Shown piece after piece: positions 22,421-32,725 of a DNA stretch of 64,000 nucleotides. A program made the position numbers and the translations under genes. This stretch comes from Allium sativum (taxonomy: Eukaryota; Streptophyta; Magnoliopsida; Asparagales; Amaryllidaceae). Every line of letters starts with the position of its first letter. Within the stretch, counting starts at the first letter, position 1. The notes under the pieces were generated by a model. The model was not told the DNA's origin and did not search any database. It saw only the letters and a program-made list of their open reading frames with translations. The DNA is taken from assembly GCA_030737875.1 (NCBI GenBank), contig CM060915.1, positions 356,559,863 to 356,623,862 on the forward strand, given 5' to 3'.

Positions 22421-23099
22421 CTGAAAGGTATCGGCTTTATTATCTTTGAACTGAAAATAACACTTTTAAGTGTTGCAAACTTTGAAAAATCATATCTTTC
22501 TCGTGTTTTAACGAAATTCGATGAAACAGGAAACACCATGACTGCAAGGACGCTATCTACAATCTAGAAGAGACCGCGAATTTTTCTGAGCTAGCTACGA
22601 TTTTTAGCATCTCGAAAACCAATGTGCGATTTCTAAACTGAAATGTGAATGGAAATGTGATGTATAAATTATATAAGAGAAATATAAATTATACACGTGT
22701 CGTATACCTCATGTACATGCGTTGTGTAAGTTATATGAGCGAAGTATGAACTATACATGCATTGTATAAATGATATGTGTGTTGGAATGGAAATAAAATA
22801 TATATATATATACTCCCCTCGTCCACCAACCATGGACGATATTTATTGATTGTGAATTGGTGTGAAAAATTTGGTGAATAATGCGAATGGTTGATAGAAT
22901 TGTTTGTGGTTGATACTGTTTGGTTGTGGTTGAAAAATACCCATTTGTGATTGAAATAAATTGTGGAAAGGAAAAATCATACTCTCCTGCGTGCGAATTA
23001 GATGTATGAAATCCCCATTGTCAAAAACCGCGAGGTTTTAAGGTAGAGCGAGGAGCCGTACTCGGGACGGTGCCGGTTTGAAATACCCTGCCGTTATGC

Positions 23100-23460
23100 T
23101 GCCGAAATTTTGAATAATATTCATGTGTTAGAATTATTTTCATATGTTGAAATTATTTTCATGTGTTGAAATGAAAGTCGTGTGTTGAAACTATATCCAT
23201 ATGTGGAAATGCTCATGTGTTGAGAAGTTCATGCGTTGAAAAATAATTCATGTGTTGAATAAATAAATAGTTTTAACAATAAAAACCACATGTTTATTAT
23301 ATATATGAAGTATGTAAAATATTCGTATTTTAAATAAATTGTTTCAAAAATAAAAATAACATCTTTCTTATATGCACAAACTATATGAAACCATATCCAT
23401 GTGTGGAAATGCTCATGTGTTGAGAAGCTCATGTGTTGAAAAGTTCATGTGTTGAATAAA
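23100..23460 (+). repeat. TTCATGTGTTGAAA repeat array, inner 5' LTR
   Basis: About twelve units, such as CATGTGTTGAAA, CATATGTTGAAA, CGTGTGTTGAAA and CATGTGTTGAGA, fall in two clusters (23115-23260 and 23395-23458). The sister array is at 33030-33370 in the 3' LTR. Confidence 0.85.
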
Positions 23461-26400
23461 TATTTTTGATGATAAAAATATCATTTTTATCATGTGTGTG
23501 AATTGCTAAAAATATACAATGTTGAAATAAATATTTGTTTGCTATGAATATTATTTTTAACATGTATAGGAACTAAATAAAATAGCCATGTGTTGAAATA
23601 TATTTTAGTTCGACAAAAATATCATTTTTAAGTGAAACGTGAAGTGTTAAAAATAACCATAAGTGGAGATAAACCTTTGTTCGCTAGAAATGTAATTTTT
23701 AGCTTAGTTTTGCATATATATATGTGTGTGTGTTGAACAGGAAATGGATTAGCTGTTGAGTAAAGAACTTATTTGCGTGCCCGACAAATAGGTAAACCTT
23801 AATGAGTTGGATGTGCAAAATTTATTATTATATCAACTCCTGTGAATGTCATTGGATGCAGAGTGCTAGTTGTTCTGTGTGTAATATTAAACATCGCCAT
23901 AGGATAGTAACAATTAGTTTTGAACTACACTACATGGCATACTTCTTGACGATAGACATACTTCATCATATACCACATAAGCATTTGGAGCTTGTGTGAC
24001 GAGGTTGAAGATTTACCATACGAGCGAGAGGCTGGTATTGCGATGACTGTATATTACAGGTTGAACTGATGACTGATCTGGACTATATAAATTGTAACGG
24101 TAAATTGCAAGATTAATAAAAATCCCACATGGGTCTGGAGATGACAATAAACACGTCTCTCTGGTCATTAAGGCACAAAAACCATTTATAGGGTGACGAG
24201 AATTTATTCTCTGGAGTTATGATCTATACACACTCCCCTGTGGATACCGGAATATATCACTATAAATATGTGTGTGCTTATTAGGATTAATTAGGTACCT
24301 AATACGACTAAATAAATTTCCAAACCCCTTCCCGTACAAAGGAAGTTATAGCGAAATTTTTCGAAATATAAAGGTGTTAGTGAAATATTTGAAGTGAAAA
24401 CGATATTGAAATCGTCAAATGAATTATATTTATATATATAAATATAAATTAAAATGAATCGAGGCCGAGCAGTTCGCGTTTTGAAATCGTAACTTCAAAC
24501 GATTATACCAAAAGATCCGACTGTCGGATTTTCACGAGACCGGAACCGTTGGGTTCGCTTTGGGAATATCTTCCCAATGATATAAACTTTGTTGAAATCC
24601 AACGGTTAGATTTTCAGATATGTGTAAAACAAATTTTGGGAAAAAGCAGCGCCAGTGCCCCGGCACGACCTGAAACGTCGTTTAATTAAATATGGCCGTT
24701 TTTAAATAAATAAAAATGGCGATATATCGTTATAAAGTACTATAGACGATATAGAGTGGAAATAAACCGATTCTGCTTGGTTTGCTTGATATTTGATAGT
24801 TGAATGTGTTTGACATGAAAACTAAACTAAAGAACTGAAATGTGAATGTCGAATGATTTAACCATGTGAAGAATTGATTTGAAAATCTAAATATACGTGG
24901 ATTATCTGAAAAGGCTGAGTTCATTCTCATTTCAAATAATCGATCGACGGTTAGAAGTCGAAGAGTTGAAGACGGTTCAAGACCGACGATCTTCACATTG
25001 GATGGATGGGCGCTACTGATGCTCGTGATTGGAGTAGCTACCTTGAAGGAGCTGAAATGGTAGCCGTCTGGACGTATTGTAGATTGTGCAGATATGCGAG
25101 GAATTTGGTGTCTCCGGCTTCGTTCATACCCAGAATGAACTTGTAAATGGACCGTGTGTCTGACATTGGATTTTGTTCTGTGCTGATTGATCTCTATTAA
25201 ATATATATCTGTTTGGCGGCGGAGAATTTATTCTCTTGCTTAACGCCCTTCTCTGAGACGTACGAGCTCAGAGGTTATATATCGATAGAAATCAGTCGCA
25301 TGGAGTGGATTGCCTGTGTGGCACGCCTAAGTGGCATATGATCAAGGCTCCTGTTGCAAAGCAAAGTCTTGTGGTTGATGATCAAAGCATGGCCTGTGTG
25401 GCGTAGCTTTGTGTATAGCATGATTCGCGAGCCTCACACCTTGGTATGAGTCAAAAACGGGATAGTGACTGCAGGGAGAACACGAGGTTTCTTTCTAGCT
25501 ACGGTGGTGTCAGTGACCTACCAGCCCTAACATTTATATATACTTTTCACCTGTGTGGTTGTTGGAATGCGAGGCGCGTCGATTATAGGAGTGTCTTGAA
25601 CGGAGAGGAGCTTACCCCTTGCCTCGACTCATGATGGAATACAATTTCCAATACGAAATTGCGGATTTGATTGTATTACTAGTATGGCGACATAGTGGTA
25701 TGGGTCATTTATGCCGCCTATGATTGATATTTATGATTGAATTTGCTTTTGAAACATATATGCACTAGTAATAAGATCAACAACTTTTGTTTATACGTAT
25801 GAAGCATCTCTTGGCCATTATAAGGTAAAAACTCTATCCTCCGGCTTGTGTTGCATTGTGTGATGGGACCTGAGTCTTATAATGGCTTCAATTTTATTAA
25901 AATCATTGCGATGATTTAATCATTTACTTTATCTCATGCACTAGCACTCATTGGAGTAAACCCGTTCCGCGAAAGTGGCGTGGTCCTTTGATTTGCCTTA
26001 TTATTGTTGTTTAATAAGTTAAGTAGATTTCTCATACCAGTCCCATGACTGACTCGTAGTTTGTTTCACCTTGCAAACTTGGGTGCCCTTATTTTCACAC
26101 GGGCAACCTAGTTACAGGTAGCTGACATATTTTGGCTTGGCACCGCAGTAGAGGTGCACTTTTGGCTCATGGCAAGGCTTGACTACATGTTGATGACTAC
26201 GATTTTTCCGCCATTATTGTATATGTATATGATTCTGCCACAGGCGATGTAGACTGATGTTTCGTTTATGTACTCTCTATATATGTGATTCTGCCACAGG
26301 CGATGTAGACTAATTATGTATTATTATGCACTAAGTTTTATCCTACACTGTGCTCTCTGATGTGGTGATATATATGATTCCGCTGTCATATTTGTGTAAA

Positions 26401-26513
26401 TTATTCTATTTCTTGTTTATGCTATTATCTGTACTCTGCTAATAATGATTAATGTGTTATATTCCAAAGATTATCCTTAACACCATAGCACGGGGTTTTG
26501 AGATCGTCTCAGT

Positions 26514-26525
26514 TGGTATCAGAGC
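26514..26525 (+). promoter_or_regulatory. PBS of the inner gypsy element
   Basis: TGGTATCAGAGC, 2 nt after the 5' LTR, complementary to the 3' end of plant initiator tRNA-Met. It would prime minus-strand synthesis. Confidence 0.93.
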
Positions 26526-26769
26526 TTTGGTTAACCTTAGTTCTGGAATTTAACACATTAAACACTTCGTCAGAATAGAATCAGTAGTATTCTAAGGCGA
26601 GTAGCTCATTAGAGATAGGACTAGTAATGTCCTAGAATGAGCTAAGCAGAATAGAAAAAATAATTTGATCAGTATATCGTTGTCTTTCCTTAAGTTCTTC
26701 TGCTTTACCATACAATAAATTATCGTTTTTGTAGGCTGACCCTTTTCCTGCTTATACAGAACTTGAACA

Positions 26770-27735
26770 ATGGCTACCCGAGCAGCCGCTGGTAGAGGAG
26801 GCCGAGCTGGCCGTGGCAGAGGACGAGGAGAAGTCCCAGCTGAAGATGGACCCTTAATACAACCCCCGACCGCTCAACCATTCGAGCTCGACCGCATGGT
26901 TAAAAAGTACAAGAACCTAGGAGGCAAAACCTTCTCTGGAACGGGCATTGTGATTGAGGCCCTAGCATGGCTGAAGACATGCGCGAATATATTAGGAGGC
27001 CTGAGGCTGGGTGATCAAGACAAAGCTTTCATGGGTGCTTGGCTTCTGCAAGAGGAAGCCGAATTATGGTGGGAAGCTCTTACCGTAGGGAACAGAGATG
27101 CTGGTAAGACATGGGATGAATTCAAAGATTTATTCAAAGAAAAGTACGTCCCAGAGCAAGCCCTTGAGTGCATGCACGACGAATTCGCAAACCTCCAGCA
27201 AGGAGATCTTTCTGTGCAAGACTGTCTGAACAAGTTTACACAGTTATCCCGCTATGCTCCCGAGCTCATCGCCACCGCTAAGTCCAAGAACAAGAGGTTC
27301 ATCCTCGGGCTAAAGCGGAAGTACCAAGACACGGCAATGGCCCACATCAAGCTGGAGTTTAATGAATTAGTGGAGATGGCGTGCAACTATGAGGACCTAG
27401 ATCAAAGGAACCTCGATCTGGATCGTGCTAAAAGCCAGGCGGGGAATATGCGCAAGCCCTCTACAAACCAGCCAGAATCAAGCAACGCGGCGTCCACGAA
27501 TCAGCAGACTAGCAGCCCGCCAAAGGGAACCTGCTACAATTGTGGCAAGGTGGGGCACTACTCAAATGTTTGCACAGCCCCGAAAAGGCAGAAGACCGAT
27601 TCTCAAGGTTCAAGCCAGGGCTCTCAGAACCCTCGTTCATGCTTTAACTACCGCAGGACAGGACATCTTGTTAGAGACTGTCCCTTGCTTAAGAAGGCCG
27701 AGGTAGCTCACTATATGACGGGACGAACCCGGTGA
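26770..27735 (+). CDS. gag: Gag polyprotein of the inner gypsy element
   Basis: An open frame of 321 codons that would encode the capsid/nucleocapsid protein assembling cytoplasmic particles around element RNA. The N-terminus is basic and Gly/Arg-rich (residues 3-20). A Retrotrans_gag core lies at about residues 70-210, with WLLQEEAELWWEAL and TWDEFKDLFKEKYVP as characteristic strings. Zinc knuckle 1 is CYNCGKVGHYSNVC (residues 255-268), intact C-x2-C-x4-H-x4-C. Knuckle 2 is CFNYRRTGHLVRDC (291-304), whose second Cys is Tyr, which could be one G-to-A change. The frame ends in TGA at 27733, and pol continues in the -1 frame with a 4-nt overlap. Related elements often have one continuous frame, so this may be a mutation rather than programmed shifting. 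The start is the first ATG after the PBS leader in this frame. Confidence 0.9.
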   Translation: MATRAAAGRGGRAGRGRGRGEVPAEDGPLIQPPTAQPFELDRMVKKYKNLGGKTFSGTGIVIEALAWLKTCANILGGLRLGDQDKAFMGAWLLQEEAELWWEALTVGNRDAGKTWDEFKDLFKEKYVPEQALECMHDEFANLQQGDLSVQDCLNKFTQLSRYAPELIATAKSKNKRFILGLKRKYQDTAMAHIKLEFNELVEMACNYEDLDQRNLDLDRAKSQAGNMRKPSTNQPESSNAASTNQQTSSPPKGTCYNCGKVGHYSNVCTAPKRQKTDSQGSSQGSQNPRSCFNYRRTGHLVRDCPLLKKAEVAHYMTGRTR

Positions 27736-28452
27736 CTGCTTCCGATGGAGCAGGTAAACCCGATGTTTTGGGAGGTACCCTTACAATTAAAAATATTCCT
27801 GTTTCTGTGTTATTTGACATGGGTGCATCACATAGTTTTATTGCTATTAACACAGTTCACAAATTAAAGTTAAAACAAAGAAAGCTTAAAGAATTGGTCA
27901 AATGTCATAATCTGATAAGAGGATCTCTTATTCTCAGTTCATATTTTAGAGTGCCAGTCTCATATTCTTCCTACAAAATTTCTTTTAATTTGATCACCAT
28001 GAATTTTCCCGAATTCGATATCATTCGCGGGCTAGATTGGTTAACGAAGTACGAAGCTGAAGTAAAGTGTGGGGAAAGGATAGTAAAAATTAAAATGAAG
28101 CTTGGATATATTACTGTGCCATGCCATGATTCGAATCTAGATAGAAAGGAATTTTGGTCTACGCTAGAAGTTATCCCCACTTCCTTAGAAAAGATTCCTG
28201 TTGTTAGAAACTATGCGGATGTGTTTGAAGAAGTTGTAAACTTACCTCCGCAAAGAGAAATTGAATTCAGAATCGATCTAATTCTGAATGCCAGACCAGT
28301 GGTACATCCAATTCGAAGAATGACTCCAAAGGAAAAAGAAGAATTAGGCGATCAAACTCGTCAACTGCTATGGAAGGGTCTGATCAGACCTAGCTTTTCT
28401 AGTTGGGGGTGCTGCTGTAATATTTGTCTCAAAGTCAGACGGTACTCTCCGA
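27732..28452 (+). pseudogene. pol: Protease and RT N-terminal region, inner gypsy
   Basis: This frame is -1 relative to gag. The aspartic protease has VSVLFDMGASHSFI, so the catalytic Asp-Ser/Thr-Gly is Asp-Met-Gly (Met codon at 27819-27821). A single C-to-T change from ACG would give this and should inactivate it. The flap-like LTIKNIPVSV and the later IIRGLDWLTKY follow the usual gypsy protease layout. Next come VNLPPQREIEFRIDL and the RT entry segment PVVHPIRRMTPKEKEEL. At 28405-28412 a GGGGG run shifts the frame; the RT sequence continues one base over. This is consistent with a single extra G, so the frame itself ends at a spurious TGA near 28461. Confidence 0.9.
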
Positions 28453-29676
28453 TTGTGTGTTGATTACCGAGACCTCAATAAACAGACGCTCAAAAACAAA
28501 TACCCGTTACCCCGCATCGACGATTTGTTAGACCAATTAAATGGGGCGAGAGTATTTTCCCGAATGGACCTAGCCACAGGTTTTCATCATCTGAGAATTG
28601 CAGAAGAATGTGTTCCTTTGACAGCTTTCAGAGGTCCAGACATATTTTATGAATGGTTAGTAATGCCGTTCGGCCTATGCAACGCTCCAGCATACTTCAT
28701 CGATCTAATGAATAAAGTGTTCAGGGGAGTTATGAATAAATTTGTCCTCGTATTCATCGATGATATTTTAATCTACTCAAAATCAAAACCTGAGCATGAA
28801 AAACATTTAGAACAAGTATTGAGGATTCTGAGAAAGAACGTCTTCAAAGCCAAATTCTCTAAATGTGTCTTCTGGCAAGAAGAGGTGAAGTTCCTTGGCC
28901 ATGTAGTGTCAAAGGAAGGAATTTATGTAAATCCGAGTAAAATTACAGCAATTCAAGACTGGAAACAACCCACTACACCCACAGAGGTCCGAAGTTTTAT
29001 GGGGTTGGCTAGTTATTATCGAAAATTCGTTAAGGATTTCTCGAAGATATCCATCCCATTAATAAAGCTTACAAAGAAGCACGAGAAATTTAAGTGGACT
29101 TCCGACTGTGAGGAAGCTTTCCAGGAATTGAAATTGAAATTGACAACCGCTCCAGTATTAACCATTATCGATGGCAATCAGGATTTGACGGTTTGGACAG
29201 ATGCTTCTATTAGAGGTCTTGGTGCAGTGTTAATGCAAAAAGGCTAAGTAGTCGCTTATGCAAGCCGCCAGCTGAAACCGCATGAGAAGAATTATGTAAC
29301 TCATGATCTTGAGTCGCGAGCCATCGTTTTTGCTTTGAAAATCTGGAGGCATTACTTGTTGGGTGAGAAATTTGAACTATTTACAGATCATCAATCATTG
29401 AAGTATTTGTTCATCCAGAAAGATCTGAATTTGAGACAGCAGCGTTGGCTAGAATTTCTTGCCGCGTATGATCTGGATATCCTGTATACGCCGGGAAAGG
29501 CTAACGTAGTAGCTGATGCGCTCAGTAGAAAGATGGAAATCATCGCCAGTTTTATTGTTACGTCTTCATTGAATGACAAGATCTCGGTTCTACAGAAAAA
29601 CGACAATTTTGTTAAAGAGATGATTATAAGAATTCAAAAGGGTGACAGCTCAAGTTTCCAAGTGGATAGTGAGTGA
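28413..29676 (+). pseudogene. pol: Reverse transcriptase and RNase H, inner gypsy
   Basis: The RT has [12 protein letters not shown], then [15 protein letters not shown] with the first catalytic Asp, and [10 protein letters not shown] at about 28750-28780 with the Asp-Asp pair (Phe-Ile-Asp-Asp in place of Tyr-Val-Asp-Asp, common in gypsy). The RT thumb reads [19 protein letters not shown]. RNase H starts [18 protein letters not shown], and a TAA stop at 29245-29247 interrupts it. The same frame resumes with [14 protein letters not shown], then [11 protein letters not shown] and ADALSRK. A second stop, TGA at 29674-29676, falls at the RNase H-integrase linker. Active-site Asp residues are otherwise present. 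The product would copy element RNA in particles; as read, it is truncated. Confidence 0.93.
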
Positions 29677-31011
29677 GTTCTGAGATCAAATGGGAGAATT
29701 TGTGTTCCCGACATCCCTGAGCTCAAAAGAGAGGCGCTCGATGAATGCCATAAGTCAAAGCTTTGCATTCATCCTGGAGTGAGTAAAATGTACAATGATA
29801 TCAAATGCACTTTTTGGTGGAAGGCGATGAAGAGGGACATTTCTTTGTATATTAGTAGGTGCCCTACTTGCCAATTAGTCAAGAGCGACCAACAAAAGCT
29901 GGCCGGATTGTTGCAACCGTTGGAAGTCCCAGGTTGGAAGTGGGAACAGATTTCCATGGATTTCATAGATGGTTTGCCCCAAACCAAGAAATGTAATGAC
30001 AATATTTAGGTGATCGTAGATCGCTTCACGAAGACCGCCCATTTCATACCTGTCAGATCCAATAGAACCGCTCAAAGTCTAGCACAGGTATATTTCAAAG
30101 AAATTGTTAAGCTACATGGAGTTCCCATCAGCATAGTTAGTGATAGAGACCCAATATTTGCTAGCAAATTCTGGGAAGCATTCCAGACAAAATTGGGAAC
30201 AAAACTGAATATGAGCACCGCTTATCACCCTGAGACAGATGGCCAAACTGAGCGAGTGAACAGAATTCTAGAAGATTTACTACGGGCTTGTATTATTGAT
30301 TTTGGTGGGTCATGGTTAGATCACTTGCATTTGGCAGAATTCTCATATAACAATAGCTATCAGGCTTTAAAAATGTCGCCATTTGAAGCATTATACGGTA
30401 GGCCGTGCAGATCTCCCGCATGTTTGGTAGAACCTGGCAACAGACTTGTGTTGGAACCCGATATGATTAGAGAAGCGTCTGATAAAGTAAATTTCATCAA
30501 GAAGCGATTGAAAACCGCACAAAGCCGACAGAAAAGTTATGCGGATTCTAAAAGAAGAGATTTGACATTTGCTATTGGTGATCATGTTTATTTGAAAGTT
30601 TCTCCGATGAGAGGAGTGATCCGATTTGGTAAAACTGGGAAGTTGGCACCCAGATTTATTGGTCCCTTTCCTATACTTGAACGAATTGGAACTTTTGCTT
30701 ATAGGGTACAATTACCTAATTGGTTGCCTGGAGTGCATGATGTATTTCACATATCTCAACTTAGAATACATGTGCATGATCCGGATCTTGTTGTAGAAGA
30801 AGCAGCGCAACAGGACTTGGAAATTACTCCAGAATTAGCAGTCAGAAGAGAGCTGTTAAAAATTGTTGGCAAAGAAACTAAAGAGCTAAGGAGCAAGAAG
30901 GTTCATTTATTTAAAGTGCAGTGGAGTAGTGATCCCAGAGACTGTACTTGGGAGATTGAGGAAAGCACTAAGCAAGCTTATCCTGAATGCAGAATGGACC
31001 TCTCTGACTAA
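29677..31011 (+). pseudogene. pol: Integrase with chromodomain-like tail, inner gypsy
   Basis: The frame is that of RT. The N-terminal HHCC zinc module is seen as CHKSKLCIHPG and CPTCQ. The core triad is [16 protein letters not shown] and TDGQTERVN (D, D, E), all present. A TAG at 30007-30009 sits between the first Asp and VIVDRFTKTAHF, where relatives have Trp (the terminal gypsy of this window reads IWVIVDR). It then runs open to TAA at 31009. The C-terminal region includes LAPRFIGPFPILERIG and HDVFHISQLR, then a chromodomain-like tail (KVHLFKVQWSSDPRDCTWEI) ending near YPE. That tail marks chromoviruses and is thought to target heterochromatin. Apart from the TAG, the domain looks intact. 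Confidence 0.93.
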
Positions 31012-31100
31012 CTCCGGTGCAAGGTACCTTCACAATACTTTGCATTTACATTTTTGTTTCCTACTATACCGTTGTTTCCTTTTCGGGGACAAAAAGTTTT

Positions 31101-31113
31101 AAGTGGGGGAGAA
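31101..31113 (+). promoter_or_regulatory. Polypurine tract of the inner gypsy element
   Basis: AAGTGGGGGAGAA directly abuts the 3' LTR start TGTAATAACC. It would prime plus-strand DNA synthesis. Confidence 0.92.
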
Positions 31114-32684
31114 TGTAATAACCCGGAAAATACGAGCCAATTTAAAATTTTTAAATTGGATATTTTAAAGGAATTTAAACAATTGAAATAGAATATTTCA
31201 ATAAAATAGTGAATTAGAAATAGTGTGGCAGTTTGAAAATTTGAATTCAAACTTTGACTGACTGTACCGGGTGCAAAATATAACGGATTTTAGTGAAATA
31301 GAAATATTTAAATCTGTTTATGAATATCTTTCTAACGAATCTGAAAAATCGAAGTTTCATAGCGGGAATCAAAAGTTATGGCCAAATGAATTTTCAGAAA
31401 GGTCGCTATAGAGAATATATAGCCCTTGAAAATAGACATTTTGCAAATGAGCTTGGAATTCGACGAAACCACATTTGTTGGATCTGGGATGTCAAGTTAT
31501 TGCCAGGTTTCAAATTTCATAATTTTTGAAGCTAGTATGTGAGCGTGGCAAAAGAAAACGTGTTTGGTTAATTTCTGTTAAATTGGATCGACCAGAAAAT
31601 GGCCATTTTTCAAACGTTCTCAGAATTCGACGAAACTAGTTTTGTTGGAGCGTAGCGTCAAAACATAGCTAGATTTATTTTTCTGGAATTTTTCGAATCA
31701 GTTTGTGGCCCTGGCAAATTGAAATGTACGTTCAAATCGAATATTGAAGGTTTTATATTTTAATTTGAAGAATAACTGACTGTAACCGTCGAATTGGCCA
31801 ACGAAACATAACCCATTGTGTCCGGGATGGGGGTATTTAGCTAGGGGCGACAATCGTTGGGTTTGAATTGGTGTTCGTGTGGAGAAACACTATTTTTAAA
31901 ATTTAATAAAACCTCGGCCAATCAATTTTCTCCTTCATAATTTAAAAAATAATAATAATAAAAAAAAACCCCCCGTAACCCTCGCACCCGACGGTCACCG
32001 TACTCCCTCGTTCCCGACCCAATCACCACCGCCACAGGCGACGATAGCCCCTGCCACCACCCAGACTTTGAAGCACCGCCCCTCCCCTTCAAATCAAGAA
32101 AACACTCGCCCTCTCTCTCCTCGTCATCGTCGAGAACGAAGCCTGGGAAGTCTCTGACTTCGACCCGCCGCCACCGCCGATTCCGACCACCGAGCTTCCC
32201 GCTCCGACCATCGACAGGAGCGCCCCTCTCCCCTCATTCACGTGGTGCAGTCGGATTTCGTTATCGTTGCACGGATTTCACGAATTTGCAAAACCTAGTT
32301 TGGAACTAAACTAAAAGGTATCGGCTTTATTATCTTTGAACTGAAAATAACACTTTTAAGTGTTGCAAACTTTGAAAAAACATATCTTTCTCGTGTGTTA
32401 ACAAAATTCGATGAAACAGGAAACACCGTGACAGCAAGAACGCTCTCTACAATCTAGAAGAGACCGCGGATTTTTCTGAGCTAGCTACGATTTTTAGCAT
32501 CTCGAAAACCAATGTGAGATTTCTAAACTGAAATGTGAATGGAAATGTGATGTATAAATTATATAAGCGAAATATAAATTATACACGTGTCGTATACCTC
32601 ATGTACATGCGTTGTGTAATTTATATGAGCGAAGTATGAATTATACATGCATTGTATAAATGATATGTGTGTTGGAATGGAAAT

Positions 32685-32725
<41 letters not shown>

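Larger units (their letters stand above)
21271..26511 (+). repeat. 5' LTR of the inner gypsy element
   Basis: 5241 bp, TGTAACAACCCAGAAA to GATCGTCTCA. It contains the GC-rich island at 22075-22420, the TTCATGTGTTGAAA repeat array at 23100-23460 and the conserved end blocks. Two deletions relative to the 3' LTR were noted: about 50 bp after AACCCAGAAA, and about 115 bp between GATTATAGG and AGTGTCT near 25587. Confidence 0.94.

Noticed and set aside
23100..23460. CRISPR-like spaced repeats
   Set aside because: Units are 12-14 bp, diverged and irregularly spaced, inside a plant retrotransposon LTR.
27015..27233. Minus-strand open frames opposite gag and pol
   Set aside because: Shadows of the plus-strand gypsy genes, with no motifs of their own. 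The same holds for frames opposite 28000-30700, 36950-39170 and 61980-62960.
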